A stretch of 64,000 nucleotides of DNA from Pseudomicrostroma phylloplanum (taxonomy: Eukaryota; Basidiomycota; Exobasidiomycetes; Microstromatales). The position numbers and the translations under genes were made by a program. Shown one piece after another: positions 9,432 through 22,500 of the stretch; position 1 is the stretch's first letter; every line of letters begins with the position of its first letter. Location of the stretch: positions 186,001 to 250,000 of the forward strand of contig BCHS01000016.1 in assembly GCA_039545275.1 (NCBI GenBank). Direction: 5' to 3'. The notes below the pieces were generated by a model. That model saw only the letters and a program-made list of their open reading frames with translations. It had not been told where the DNA came from and did not search any database.

Positions 9432-10127
9432 GATGTGGTGTGTTGATCAACGTCGCAGTGTGCCAAAAGAGAGTAGCGGGTGATGCGGAAAGTTGTCAAA
9501 GTGGTGACGAGTCCAGCTCGTATCACCTCACAATGATCTACTTATGATGTCGTCGGAACCTGCACGGCGCACTTAGTCAGAGAGTTTTGTGACGGCGATT
9601 TTATACCGCCTCGCCTCCAAGCAATGCTGTGCGAATGCTACTGGCCCATTGCGCACGTATCGACGATAGTTCACCCTCTCTATGACGCAAGCGCCTGAAC
9701 GAGCTTCCCAAACTCTCCAGCCCACAGCCCTGAACTATGTCGCACGAGAGAGCCACGCAGCAATAACGACAGCAGTAGCAAAAGCAAGAGCAAATGCAAC
9801 GGGTAAACGTTCCGAAGGTTCGCAGACGCTACATGCCGGGGCAAGCAAACCACACATCCAGCACGGGAGGGCGGTGCGACGCTTGGCGACAAACCAGAAG
9901 TGAGATGAGGGCGCAAAGATGACGGAACGTGGGAAGGAAACCAATGAAACGTTGGGAAAGAGAGTTGCATAATTCGTGGGCATTGCTATGCTTTTGTGCT
10001 GGCTGAATGAACGCAACAGCGTTTGGTTGTGGCTGTAGTCGTGATAAAAATACAATTTTCTTGGTGGCGCTCGCGTTCGCCTTGGCATTCGAGGTCCGTT
10101 TATTCTTCTCCTCGTGCTACTAGCTCT
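9432..10127. other. Intergenic region with no supported gene
   Basis: This 696-base stretch holds the promoter of the secreted protein and the 3' end of the next minus-strand gene. Small overlapping frames exist on both strands, including a minus-strand frame (10088-9735) that ends in a hydrophobic segment. None has a recognisable domain, so I leave it unannotated. Confidence 0.4.
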
Positions 10128-11465
10128 CTAAGTCCAAGCCTCAATACTAAGTCCACTTTCCCCCTCCCTCTTGACAACCCTGTATCTCTGCAGCTCAAAG
10201 CTCTCGTAAGCCAGTATCGCCAAATCCCTCGCCCTCTTATGGAGCGGTAGCGCACTCGCCTTTCTCGCCTCGTCCCTCGAAGTCCAGATACACGTCGCTA
10301 GATTCTCCCCCGTGCGTGCGTCAGGTTGGCCATACCAGTAGAGGATGAGCCCGCCAGAGGAGACGGCTTCCTCGTGGGAGAGACGGTCGGCTTGGTAGAG
10401 GGAGAGGGAGCTAGAGGCGGGTCGACGCACGGAGCGAAAGGTTACGCCGTACCATTCGTGTTGGAGGGAGAGGGGAAGACGGAGTGAGGACCAGTTGAAC
10501 GTTTTTGAGATAATGGCTGCGGGGGAGTCTGCCTCGGGTGTAGACGTGGCGGAAGCTGATGCTGAGGAGGACGATGAAGCTGCGAGGAATGGGCATACAC
10601 CACCAGCACTGTCGAAGCGAGGCGCCTTGCTTGCTCGCTCTGCATATCCCTTGGCATAATCACTGTCCTCCACGCGGAAGTTGTGAAGCGCATGCCACAG
10701 GTACCTGGACTGCAGATCCAGCTCGGGCAGGTGCGAACGAGTGTACATGACCTGTAAAGAAGAGGGAGGAGTCGCGCTTGCTGTCTGTGTATCTGTATCT
10801 GTCGTCGTCGGTCCGGCTCGCAGATAGCTCAGCTCGCCGTCGAATGCTTCTTCTGCTTGCCAGGCGCCCATTTCGAGGGAGGTGTGCGACGCGAGAGCAG
10901 CAGGAGGCCGCGAGAGGATTGGCAGGGAGGTGTTCGTGACAGGGGGAGCTTCATATTGGGTCGTTGTCGTCGTGCTGGTAGACGTAGATGACGAGGAGGA
11001 CGTCAAGAAGCCGTTCGACGAAGTGGGCTTTGCCTTCGTATTGATGGTCAACGGCGACGGCTCTTTAGGGTGAGGAGGTACCTGGGCGTCCACGAACAGG
11101 CGGCTATTGATGCTCAGCCTACGTTCCTCTTGTACCTCAGCATGGGCCCGCTCAGGAGAATATGCCCAGAGATGTCTCCTCGTCGGCGAACGTCCCCTAC
11201 GAGTGCTCCTTGCAGTGTGGCGGGGCACATCCTCAACATCGACACCAGAAGCGGCAACTGGATGGCCATTGTAGTGATGATAGCCGTTCGCAGCTGGAGC
11301 GGAACCAACAGCCAAGCGACTTGGTGAAGGAGCCATTGCGTTACTGGCGAGCTGGAAGTGGGTATTGCCACCCTTGCGAGCCAAGACCTGACGAAGACTC
11401 TCGTAGCCGGCTGGGCGAGAGAGTGGGTCTGGATGGCCCGACGGCCAGAAGTGGGCAGTGGTCAT
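10128..11465 (-). CDS. UPF0643-like conserved fungal protein
   Basis: A single 445-codon frame from the ATG at 11465. The first 320 residues are mostly low complexity, with an Arg/Ser-rich stretch, runs of Ser/Thr and a helical patch (LDLQSRYLWHALHNFRVEDS). The last 120 residues are compact and look conserved: HEWYGVTFRSVRR, GGLILYWYG, NLATCIWTSRDEARKAS, LPLHKRARDLAILAYESFEL and QRYRV. From memory this resembles the fungal UPF0643 family (S. pombe PB2B2.08 type), whose function I do not know. There is no signal peptide or membrane span. It is divergent from MON2. The family call is from motif recognition only. Confidence 0.6.
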   Translation of the reverse strand: MTTAHFWPSGHPDPLSRPAGYESLRQVLARKGGNTHFQLASNAMAPSPSRLAVGSAPAANGYHHYNGHPVAASGVDVEDVPRHTARSTRRGRSPTRRHLWAYSPERAHAEVQEERRLSINSRLFVDAQVPPHPKEPSPLTINTKAKPTSSNGFLTSSSSSTSTSTTTTTQYEAPPVTNTSLPILSRPPAALASHTSLEMGAWQAEEAFDGELSYLRAGPTTTDTDTQTASATPPSSLQVMYTRSHLPELDLQSRYLWHALHNFRVEDSDYAKGYAERASKAPRFDSAGGVCPFLAASSSSSASASATSTPEADSPAAIISKTFNWSSLRLPLSLQHEWYGVTFRSVRRPASSSLSLYQADRLSHEEAVSSGGLILYWYGQPDARTGENLATCIWTSRDEARKASALPLHKRARDLAILAYESFELQRYRVVKREGESGLSIEAWT

Positions 11466-12223
11466 GATGGGCTAAAGAGGACCAAGGAAGGGTGAAGGGT
11501 ACTACGCTGATGACCTCTGGTAAGCTTCTGGGCGGTGTTGTGGTAGCAGAGAGGCATGAACAGGGGACCAGGAAGAAAGTAGGGTCTTTGCTCTTTGCCG
11601 TGTATACGGAGCGTGAGAGTGTTATACACCTTGCCCAGCCAACCCTGTGTGACCTTTGCTGCTAGCCACTACCTCCTCCCGTGCCCTTTGCCGCGAGGTT
11701 GATTGACTCGAGTGCCATTCGGTGTCTAACATCGCGTGCTCAGCGTCAATGATGCCCGCATCTCGCCTGCTAGTCAAGCTCCACTCAGGGCAGCCTAGAC
11801 ATGTTATGAGATTCACAGACGTGGAGGGAAGACGACATGTTGATCGCGTCTTTGTGTGCTTGTGTGTGCTTGGACCCTGATTGCGTGACATGTCCCGTTC
11901 GCCCCGCTCACGGAAGTGGCTCAGTCGCCAAGCCGAGCCGATGCGAGCACAGCAGCCTGGCCGGTGCGAGACGAGGCAAAATACGCTCTCCGCCCTGAGA
12001 GCAAAGGATTGATGATCATGGTCCTCCTCTGCACTCAGCTCGTCATCCTCGGTATTCTCCACGCCATCTCCACTCCCCCGTACGCCTGCCCCGTCATCAC
12101 CATCACCTCTGTGCCTCGAGCCTCGACTTAGCTCCGCCCTCGACGGCCTTTCCCCCGCCATCCTCCCCGCATCTCGGAGCCAGGCACCGGCGGCTCTTGC
12201 CTGCCCCCCCCCCCTGAAGAGCC
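11466..12223. promoter_or_regulatory. Divergent promoter, UPF0643-like / MON2
   Basis: This 758-base interval separates two divergent starts. It has a C-run at 12211-12220 just before the MON2 ATG. Frames here (for example 12230-11622 on the minus strand) show no domain and I do not call them. Confidence 0.4.
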
Positions 12224-15200
12224 ATGTCACAGCTGCTCCTCAGCGATCTCACCGCGCTAGCCAACGAGTCTAGGCGGCGCTCACCAGAGGTCAAGACGGC
12301 AGCAGATGCGGCACTAGCCAGCCTACGAGCCGACTTTGATGGCACATTGGCAAAGTGTAGGCGTGATCCCAGGCGGAGCGCAGCGAGCGATGTCTATGGT
12401 AGGGGAGCCGCCTTGGATGCGGGTGCGACGCAGATACTCGAGGAGCACTTGCTGCTGAGACCGATAGTGCTGGCTTGCAATGCAAAGGCACACCTCAAGG
12501 TGGCAGGACTGGGAGTGTCTCTGTTGCAGAGGATCATTGCTATGAGAGTAGTCCCAGAGGTTAGTAATGAGATGAGCCCAGCCTGAAGGATCTTGTGCGG
12601 CCAATTGCTGACCGCTAAGACCGCTCTCATCTTCCTCTTAGCCTGCCATTGCGCCAATCATTGAGCTGCTTTCTCCTCTATCAGCAAAAGGAGACGTAGA
12701 GCTTCTGCTCAAGCTCCTCCAGACCTTCTCCGCCCTGCTTTTAGCATATACCTCGATCCATGGCTCGCTTCTCTCGTCCATACTATACCTCTGCTTTCGC
12801 CTGCAGGACAGCAAAGTTCAAGTGGTCAGCTCCACTGCTGCCGCCACGGTGCGGCAGACCGTCATGGTCGTCTTCGAAAAGGTTGCAGAGGAGGACAGGG
12901 TGCTGGACGGCATCAAGGAAGGAGGAGAGGATGCCGCTGTCGCAGCACCGCTGGCCGTACAGACCGTAGATATTCCGGGAGCAGACACTGTTACTCTGTT
13001 TCCATCTTCAGCAGACGCATATAGTGTCCTCTCCGACCTCAATGGCCTCGCTCAGGACGAATCCGCAACATTCCTGCAGCTGTCTTCCTTGCCACGGACA
13101 TTCACCCTAGAGCTCATCGAGTCGATCCTCGTCAATCATGCAAGTCTCGTCCGGTCGCACCCGGAGTTGCTCCTGACTCTGCGGAGGTCCACCTGCCCGA
13201 TGCTGATTAGGGCGCTCAGCGAGAAGCTCTCTTTCCCTGTCACGCTGCGGTTCACCCGTCTGCTGTTTGCCCTGCTTAGGCAGTTCAGCTCGGAGCTTGT
13301 AATAGAGGTCGAGATCCTTGTCAGCATACTGCTGCGCTTCATGAGCTCCGACCCCAAGCACCCTACACCGAAGTGGCAGAGGATCATCGCGCTGGAAGTC
13401 ACAAGGTCGCTGTGCTCCGAGGGTCTCTTCCTTCGCAATCTCTGGACCTGGTTCGATGGTAAAGACTCGTCCGCGAGAGTCTTCACGACACTTGTACAAA
13501 CGCTGAGGGCGGTGGCGACAGAGGCACCTGAAGCGATCGGGGCTGATCCTTCGTCAGATGCATATGGCTCTCCACCTTCAAGTGCAAGGGCAAGCACAGA
13601 CCGGCGACAGAGCAACACCTTTGGCTTGTATGAAGCAGCCGCTGGGATGGCCAATGCGGTCCTCAACTCGACGAGTGGTGCGGACGCATCTCAAAATGCA
13701 ATGCTAGGCCTCTCTTCGGCACCCGGTATCCAATTTGTAGATCAACTAGAGAAGGCAGAGCCGCCTGCATCTTCACCCACATATGTCTATCTGCTGGCTT
13801 CGCAGTCGCTTGTACACCTCGCCCAATCGCTGGCACAATCGGTCCTGCCGGCATACTCTTCCTTTGTCAACTCTCGCCCTCGACGCGCTGGTGTAGCACC
13901 GCCTCGTCTCGAGATTGGTAGCCTCTCTAGCGAAGCACAAAGGGCTGAGGTTGCAACAGCTCAAGCCATGGTCACTGCAGCTGCCAAGCCGATGCGCAAT
14001 GCTTTCTTCCTGCTCCTCTCGGCGAGGACAGACGACGCGATCTTCTGCGAGGTCTTGACCGCTGTGCGGAATCTGACCAACACGTGCGGTGTGCTTGGCG
14101 TCGACAAGGCCAGAGATGGCTTTATGAACTCCTTGATCAACCTTGCGGCTCCGACAGCCATACTTGTAGCAAGCGAGGATGGAAGCGACGACAACAAGAC
14201 GGTGCTTTCGGAGCGAAATCTAGCTTCCCTGAGGGTCTTAGCCCACGTCACAGTCTACCTGTCAGGCCTGCTCGACGAACATTGGCTGCCCGTCCTCACC
14301 GGTATTTGCGAGGCCGAATACTTACTCCGGCGGGCAATCGCGAAGCGTGCTGCTTCTTCATCGCGAAGAGATAGTTCCGCCCTGAGCAAAGAAGCATCCG
14401 TCCTCACCAGTCCCTCCAAGCACAGTGTGGCACCCTCGACTTTCCAGCCCGGCTTCTCGTTGGCGTCTCTCCCTCTGGACTCCAAGACCGGAAAGCTGCA
14501 GCTGCTGAGCGGGCTCGACTATGAGGCCATGCTCAAAGAGGTGGGAAGATGCTTTGACAATTCACTCGCGCTCGATACCGCTGCTTTTCAAGCGTTCGGG
14601 GAAGCGTTATGTACATTGGTCGATGCTTCCTGCAAAGCTACTGCCGATGGAGATGCTGGCGGTGTCATATCGCCTGGATCCAATAAAGTGCCGCTGTTGC
14701 TACGTATCAGCAAGGGCGGTAATGCTGCAGTGACGGGGGCATCGGTGGTCCTCGATAACACCAGGACAGTGGCAAGACTCAACGTCAAGAGACTGGCGCT
14801 TTCGCCAGCTAATCAAGGATGGGACCGTCTTACGCAGCAGCTGTTGAGTATCGCCGCGGCTCCTTCCGTCAGAACCGTACTGCGTGTTCAGGCGGCCGAA
14901 GTGTTGGCAGAGATGCTGTACGACGCCATGGGGATTCAAGCTGCCACCAGGGATAGCAGTGGATCCTCAGAGTCGACTTCAGAGACCATCCGCATTCAGC
15001 GGCAGATCTTCACTCCGTTGCATTCGCTGTCGGTACTTGGCGGAAGCACTGCTCCTTCAGACGTCGATGTCCGGAAGGCTGGCACGGAGACGATGCGGAA
15101 GATTATTGAGACACACGGACATGCGCTAAGGCTTGGTTGGGAGACGATCTTCGAGGTGGCCATCGCTGCTTGTGGCGGATCACCGGCTGCAACAGGGGCG

Positions 15201-17762
15201 AAGACCGACGAGGGAGCTTCCCTGCCTACCCGGCCTGCTGCCCAGTCCCTCGTCAAGTCGGCTTTCGCCAGCGTTCAAATCGTCTGCTCTGACCTGCTCT
15301 CGGCGTTGAACCTACCTCAGATCGAGCTCAGCATCCAGGCTCTTCAAGGTTTTGCCGTCTCCGACGACATCAATGTTGCCCTTACAGCGGGCAGTGCCCT
15401 CTGGGGCGTCACCGCCGAACTTGCTAGCCGGTCGCCAACGGATGGAACCTCGGCGGAGGAGGATGTGACTCAGCTCTGGCTCGCTCTTCTCTTTGCGTTC
15501 TGCGAGATTGCAAAGGACGCCAGACCAGAGGTCAGAGATGCCGCGGTGTCGGGGCTGTTCCGTGTACTTGCTTCACATGGAACTGTACTCAGCCCTACAG
15601 CCTGGTCGCGAGCCCTGCGGGAGGTGCTATTCCCTCTTCTTGAGCATTCGACATCTTCAGCTATGCGCGCCAGGCAGGACGAGCAAGCAGCGGCGGGATC
15701 ACAGCCACCGAAGACGCCAACGTCAGCAACGAGGAACAGGAGGACCTCATCATCAATGGCCAACTCTCTACCACCGCCTGCCATTGCCAAGCAATGGGAA
15801 GAGACCTGCGTGGTAGCCTTCCAGCAGATGGGAGGCGTCCTTGGCGACTTCCTACAGACTCGACTCCTCGCTGCGCCTGATGCTGGAGAGCTATGGGGAG
15901 AGCTCTTGGCAAAAGTGAAGTCTGCCTTCTTGACAGGTCCTGCGTCCATAACACAGTCCTCGATGCGAGCCCTCGAGACCATGCTGAAGAGTCAGGTCGA
16001 GAAAGAGGACAAGAGCGTAAGCGATGCTGCTTCTGCAGCTTGGCGTACAGCTTGGCAGACGTGGAGGGGCATAGGAGACGCTCTGCATGACGCTCCTACT
16101 GTCTTCTCACAAGCGAATTTGTTGGCGTACATTGAGACGTTCCGACCGCTCTACAGACTGCAGTCGGAACCAGTCGAGCTAGAAGCCATTCCCCGACTGC
16201 ACTTGGCGACAACGTATACTGCATCGCCGGATGCACTCAACGATGTTGATGATCCTACACCTGTCCAAGCGGCAAGTCGAGCGGCTCTTTTCGATCTCAA
16301 GGACGTGCCGGAGCTGCCTTCCAAGCTCCTGACGCACTTCGCAGACTGTATATCTCTGCCCTTCAGCGTCCCCGAGCAGGCTGATGGCGCCCCGCGGACC
16401 AAGCAATTCTCATACATTGCCCTCCATAAATCTTCTGTGCGAGATGCGCTGGATCTGTACAGCAAGTGGGACACGACAGTGGACATCTACGCCTCTGGCG
16501 CTCTCAACAGTCTGCTTGCTGCTCTCCTGATCCCCATCAAGTTGCGCTACGACTGTCCTCCTCCTAGTAGGCACGTCACGCAAGACGGAGTTGCTGCGCC
16601 CCGCGCTCTTTGGCAGGAAGCTATGCTGGCTGTGTGCAGGATCACCGAAAGGTGCTGTAGATATCTGCAGAGCGACTCAGCCGAGCTGAAAGACGGACAC
16701 GTTCAAGACCTCTGGAGACACCTCCTTGCTGCCTATCAAGCGGCTTTGGAAGCTGACTGCTCCCATCTGACAGAGCTCGATGCCTCTGACCCTCACCGGC
16801 TCGATGACCAGGCATACGACCTTCTGTTGCTATCTACCTTTGAGACGAGCATCTGGCCTATACTAGGAGACAAGAGGACTCCGTCTGCCCTGATCGAGCA
16901 GTTTGCCGCTGTCCTTGCACGGGCCAGCCGACTCTACGACGATAGCGCCGTACAGCGCGGTCCTTCCTCTGGCTCTCAGAGTTGGTCTGGTACCGCTCGT
17001 ACAGAGGCGGAGGATTCGACCCCGAGCCTGACTCTAATGGGCGGAACCGTTCTGGAGCTCCCGTCTTCTCCTCGTGAGGTCTTCTCCTTTGCTTGCCTCG
17101 ACTTGCTCTTCCTCATCTGCTCTGATCGCGGTGCAGTGTCCATAGGCGAAGACCAAGAGGCGAAGCAGCGCTACCACCGTGTGGCAGTTCTGACTCTGCC
17201 GCATCTGCTACGTCGGGTGGCCTCGGCTGTGCAGGCCTACACGGCCGATGGACTGCTCAGAGGCGGAGCGCCCTTTCCGCGTATAAGAGAGCAGGAGATG
17301 TTCGTCATCCTCACCCACCTACTTGACCTCCGGCTGATCCCTGCGACGCTTTCCGCCGCCTCGGCCAGTGACCCATCTGCTGCTGTCTCGGGACTCTACC
17401 TGAACACATCTGGAGGAGGAGAAGAGGAAGAAGGCAAGGAAGGCGAGCCCACGCTCAAATCACTCTCACAACGCTCCCTCCGCGCCCACCTCTTCACCCT
17501 ACACGCTCCCCTCTGCTCCATCCTCTCCCTCCCCGGCCAGCTATCCTCCTTCCGCGTCGGACCCTCCAGCGTCAGCACTACCCTCGTTGCCCCTCCCGAG
17601 TCTGAGCGGAGCACGCCTCCTGCGCCTGCTGGATTCGTGTATGCGGGACTTATTGGGAGGGAGGCGAATGTGCTGGGGAGTGTGAGGCTGGAGCGAGACC
17701 AGCCGATGAAGGCTGTGAATCTTGCTAGGGCATGTCTGGCCGTTGTGAGCGGGGCCTTTTAA
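12224..17762 (+). CDS. MON2: Mon2-family trans-Golgi/endosome scaffold
   Basis: Two exons: 12224-12559 and 12642-17762, joined in phase 0 (82-nt intron, donor GTTAGT), giving 1,818 residues. Mon2 is related to the large BIG/GBF Arf-GEFs but lacks the catalytic Sec7 domain. It acts at the trans-Golgi/endosome in trafficking with Arl1, Dop1 and the flippase Neo1. The N-terminus matches the DCB region (LLLSDLTALANESRRRSPEVKTAA, IVLACNAKAHLKVAGLGVSLLQRII, then PAIAPIIELL). The middle has the HUS-like stretch and helical repeats (SLPRTFTLELIESIL, PTPKWQRIIALEVTRSLC). Low-complexity linkers occur near residues 600, 1,000 and 1,540. No Sec7 signature is seen. Length fits the family. Confidence 0.88.
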
Positions 17763-17897
17763 GGATAATATCGTGTGAGGTGAGGTGAGGTTAGCGGGCA
17801 TTGGTCACCCCGTTTTGTCATTATTGTCATTGCTTTATGTAAATAGTCCACAATCAGTATTGCTACCCATATCCTGAGTCTGAGAGAGCTTCAACCA

Positions 17898-19023
17898 TCA
17901 CAGATCCCAATCCAAATCCGCATCCTCGTCCTCCTGACTCCTCACGCTCGGCCTCTGGTATTTGCGGTTATTACCGCCAAAGCCCTCGTCTTCATCCTCC
18001 ACTTCATCGCGGTCTTGACGTTGTGCATCGCTCTTGCTTTTCTCGTCCAGGTCGGAGTCGAGTTGAGAGGTAGAGCCGGGCACGGTGGAGGGGTCAATTA
18101 CGCCTATTGCTGTGAGGAGGAGCTCGATATCTGCAGTTTTGCGAGTGGGCGTCAGCGCGAGCGTAGCGTGGGTCTTCTGCTCCTACTATGCGCTGCTCTA
18201 CTCACCTGCGCACTTGGTCTTCATCCCATCCAGTCCAATCTCCGGCCTCAACCCGATGATCTGCCTATGCAGCTCTCCATTTCTATACACCAGCAGCGTG
18301 GGCAGGTTTCGATCCGGGTAGTTGGGAATGCACTGGTCCCCCACGATGGACACGAATTTGGTTGCGGGGTGTTTTGCAGCTAGCTGGTCTAGGTACCCGG
18401 CGAGGAGACGACACTCGTCGATGCTGTCCTTGTAGAGAAAGCAGACGACGCCTGTTCCTTTGCGCTCCTTCTTTGCTTTGGAGGCGCCTTCGCTGCCGCC
18501 AATGTTCCCAGCGCCAGTCTCTGCCCTCCCGTCATCCTCTTCCTCGTCCTCGCCATCACTCTCCGCATCTGCCTCCAAATCGACCTTCGAAGCCTCGGTC
18601 ACCTCCCTCGTATAGTCCGGCCGCGAGATCGGGTACACCCGTCCAAATCGACCCAGCTTCCTCTCCCTTGCTAGAGCCTCCATGCGCTGTCTCCTGAGAC
18701 TCAGCAGCAGACGCTCCTCCTCGTCTCCAGCGGCACCTGTGCGACGGTCCCCCTCGGAGTCGAGGAGACGGTCGATGTCCGCCAGAGAGGCATTCTGGAG
18801 GGTCGTCTGCCGACGCTCGGATGCTGTGGGGAGCTCGGGAGAGGGAGAACGAGAAGGAGCTTTTGGAGGGATGATGCCGTGCTTGCGGAGGGCATCGTGG
18901 CTGATCAGTAGTGGAGGAGGAGGTGATGATAGATTAGAGACCTGTTAGTAGTGGAAAAGGGAGAGTCTCCTGCTGCTGTACTCACAACTCTGTGTCCTCG
19001 TTTGGATTGACGATGGCGTTCAT
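17898..19023 (-). CDS. PLP2: Phosducin-like protein (PLP2/PDCL3 family)
   Basis: Three exons: 19023-18986, 18900-18206 and 18130-17898, giving 321 residues; the first exon encodes only 12 codons plus two bases. It starts MNAIVNPNEDTEF, then DALRKHGIIP, as in PDCL3/Plp2. These essential chaperone partners assist CCT/TRiC folding of actin and tubulin. Helical segment MEALARERKLGRFGRVYPI and ISRPDYTREVTEAS lead into a thioredoxin-like domain (VVCFLYKDSIDECRLL, FVSIVGDQCIPNYPDRNLPT, LLVYRNGE, IIGLRPEIGL). An acidic insertion of about 45 residues (118-160) sits before the thioredoxin fold, and the C-terminus is acidic. It is divergent from eEF3. Confidence 0.9.
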
Positions 19024-19503
19024 GTTGATATCAGCTGCTAATATGTCCAGATATGGTTCAAGGTGATGGGAGGCTTGTCCAGGCGAGGCTCAATTACAAT
19101 GCCACCCTCCTCTCAATCAAAGCTTCTCTCCGCCTTCCGTCGAGCGTCAGTGTGCTTCCGTGGAGTCGGAACGGGTCCGCCGGAAGAGTAGGGCCGCGGC
19201 ATAGGCAAAGGGTTCGACTCGAGTCGCGAGTTGGGTTCAATCTCCGTTCCGCGACGGAGGCAACGAGGCGTGCGACGGAGAAAAATTTCCAGACAAAAGG
19301 CAGAGGGAGACAGGCAGCAGCAGGCAGACGAGAGATTGGAAACGACGCAAGGCAACGAGGAATTGAAATCATCGAAAGTACAAGCAGCAGCAGCACACAG
19401 ACACACACCACAGCCTTGCCTCCCTTTCCTCTCCTCCATCTTGTTCACGACCCAAACCACCACTCAGACCCCTCTACCACCCCTCCCCCCCTCCCTCGCG
19501 GCC
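19024..19503. promoter_or_regulatory. Divergent promoter and eEF3 5' leader
   Basis: This 480-base interval lies between PLP2 and eEF3. The last 100 bases before the eEF3 ATG are pyrimidine-rich, as is usual for highly expressed fungal genes, and the start context (gcggccATGG) is strong. A GGTTCGACTC-like stretch near 19210 resembles a tRNA B box, but no tRNA can be folded around it. Confidence 0.45.
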
Positions 19504-22500
19504 ATGGCTGCAACCAACGGCGCCTCCTCGGCAGCCACCTACCTCGACGCCATCTACAAGGCCCCCTCTGCAGAGGACTGCCACAAGGCGGCCGATGGCC
19601 TCGCAGAGTACATCAACCAGCACGGCCTCCGCGTGATTGAAAGCGAGGCAATCATCCCTTCCCTTCTCAAGGCCGCCCGCAACAAGAAGAGCGGGTACGA
19701 GAGGGAGGCAGCCGCCATCGCACTCGGCGCCATCTTCTCAAAGGTAGCCGGAAAGAATGCTCCCTCCCCCCTCGGAGCTGAGCCATGGCTCCTGCCCCAG
19801 ACACTCCCCACCCTCCTCGAGCTCTACGCTGACAAGGGCGATGTCGTCCAGGAGGCAGCTCAGAGCGCCGTCGGCCAGCTCTTCGTCCTCTCACCTCCCG
19901 AGTCCGTACCCGAGCTTCTGAAAGTCCTTTATGCTACCCTCGAGTCCAGCGCTTCCAAGTGGCAGAGCAAGGTCGGAGCACTCAAGCTCATTGGAAAGCT
20001 CAGTGACTCTTGCAGCGAGCAGATTGGAGAGCAGCTCCCTCACCTCATTCCCTACCTCACTAACGCCATGCACGAGACCAAGGCCGAGGTGAGTCTAAGA
20101 CGATTGATAATGCTGCGATTGTATCAGGACAGTCATGCTAATCTCTACTGTCCCCCTCTCGTCCTCTTTTGCTGCCCAATAGATCTCCAAGGCCGCCGTC
20201 AAGGCCGCTACCAAGGTCTGTGGTGTCATTGACAACAACGACATCCGGCCCTACATTCCAGACCTGGTCGAGACCATGCGAGCTCCCGACACTGTCGCAG
20301 CTACCGTCAAGAAGCTCTCCTCTACCACTTTTGTTGCCGAGGTCACTGGCCCCGCTCTCGCCGTCATGGTTCCCCTCCTTGTCCGAGCTCTCGGCGAGAG
20401 GAACCAGACCGTCCAGCGTCAGACTGTCATCGTCGTAGACAATCTTTGCAAGCTGGTCCGAGACCCTCACGAGGCTGCTCGTTTCTTACCCGCCCTGACC
20501 CCCGGTGTAGAGAGGATCGAGGTTTCCGCTTCTTTCCCCGAGGTCCGAGAGTATGCCAAGGCAGCGTCCAACACCTTGAAGGCCGCTACTAAGCTCGTCG
20601 GCGAGGCCAAGGCCTCTGACGAGGACCCCGTCGGTGTGTTTGAGCAGGCCAAGTCCGCTGCCTCTGACGCTATCATTGCTGCTATCCAGGGCCACGTTCC
20701 CGAGGAGCACGCAAACGTCAAGTCGGACGAGTTTGCCCTTCTGGGTATCAACTGGATGGCTGGTCTCATTGCCCGTCTCGCTGAGAAGCGGATTGTTCAG
20801 GCAACTCCCTGGGAGGAGGTCTACGTCCTTCCGTACCTCCGAAGGCTCTGCAAGTCGCCCGAAGAGGCCAAGATCGTCTGCGACTCCCTCCGTCAGACTT
20901 ACTCCGAAATTGACCGAACTCGTTTCGGCAAGCCAGAGGAGGAGGATGACGAGGTTGGAGAGTGCGTTTGCCGGATTGAGTTCTCTCTGGCTTACGGTGG
21001 TCTCTTGCTGCTCAACCACACCACCCTCAAGCTCTACCGAGGCAGGAGGTACGGTATCGTTGCCGCCAACGGTAGCGGTAAGAGTACGCTGCTGAAGGCC
21101 ATGCGTGATGGAAAGGTTGAAGGCTACCCTCAGGACCTCGTTACGGTCATGGTGGAGCACAACCAGGGTGAGGACGCTTCGATCCCCATTATCGAGTTCA
21201 TTGCCAAGGACCCTCGTCTGGCCGGCAAGACCAAGGACCAGGTCCGGGCCAAGCTCGCAGACGTTGGCTTCGACGATGAGAGGCAGGCCAACCCTGTGGC
21301 CTCGCTGTCCGGAGGTTGGAAGATGAAGCTTGAGCTGGCCAGGGCTATGCTCATTGGTGCTGATGTGCTCCTGCTTGATGAGCCCACGAACCACTTGGAC
21401 GTCGGCTCGGTCGCATGGCTGGAGAACTACCTGATCTCCAACGACAACATCACTGTCCTGACCGTCTCTCACGATGTCGGCTTCCTCGACACCGTCTGCA
21501 CGGACATCATTGCTTACGAGGCCAAGAAGCTGAAGTACTACAAGGGCAACCTGTCCAAGTTCATTGCAACCAAGCCCGAGGCCAAGTCCTACATTTCGCT
21601 GGCCGCTACTTCCGTCAAGTTCTCCTTCCCTCCGCCCGGCTCTCTCATGGGTATTCGTTCCAACACCAGGACGATCCTGAAGGTGTCGAACATTACCTAC
21701 ACTTACCCAGGTATGAAGAAGCCCTCCATCAGCAACGCCTCCTGCGCTCTGTCTCTCTCGTCTCGTGTGGGAGTGCTCGGCCCCAACGGTGCTGGTAAGT
21801 CAACCCTGATCAAGGTGTTGACCGAGGAGGTGATCCCTCAGGAAGGAAAGGTGGAGAAGCACCCCAACTTGCGAGTAGCCACTCTGCACCAGCACGCTTT
21901 CCACCATCTGGAGCAGCATCTGGAGAAGACTGCCTGCGAGTACATCCGATGGCGTTATAGTGACGGTTCAGACAAGGAGATGAATGAGAAAGCTAGCCGA
22001 AAGATTTCGGAAGAGGAGGCCGAGCAATTAGCCCAGCCCATTACATCTACCACTGGTCAGACTAGATTCGTCGAGTTCATCATTGGTAGGAGGAAGATGA
22101 AGAGGGGCTTCGAGTACGAGATCAAGTGGAAGGGAATGCAGCACAAGGACAACTCTTGGATCCCCCGTGATCGGTTGAACGAGCTCGGCTTCTCCAAGTT
22201 GGTCGGACGATTCGACGATGTCGAGAATGCCCGAGAGGGATCTGGTGCTAGGGAGCTGAGCCAGAAGGCTATCCGTGCTCAGCTGGAGGCCGTTGGTCTC
22301 AACGGTGAGATTGCCGAGCACAACGAGGTGAGCGGTCTGTCCGGTGGTCAGAAGGTCAAGGTCGTCCTTGCCGCGGCAATGTGGTCTGCACCACAGCTGC
22401 TAGTGCTGGACGAGCCCACCAACTACCTGGACCGAGAGGCCCTGGGAGGTCTCTCAGAAGCCATTCGAGCTTGGGGAGGTGCCGTCATCTGTATCTCCCA

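Noticed and set aside
11622..12230. A 202-codon minus-strand frame upstream of MON2
   Set aside because: No domain, mixed composition, and it occupies the divergent promoter and overlaps the MON2 start.
19141..19260. Possible tRNA suggested by GGTTCGACTC near 19210
   Set aside because: No matching A box, acceptor stem or anticodon arm can be drawn; it is most likely part of the eEF3 promoter/leader.
20486..21472. A 328-codon minus-strand frame inside eEF3
   Set aside because: It is antisense to a highly expressed, codon-biased gene, has no domain and overlaps conserved ABC motifs.
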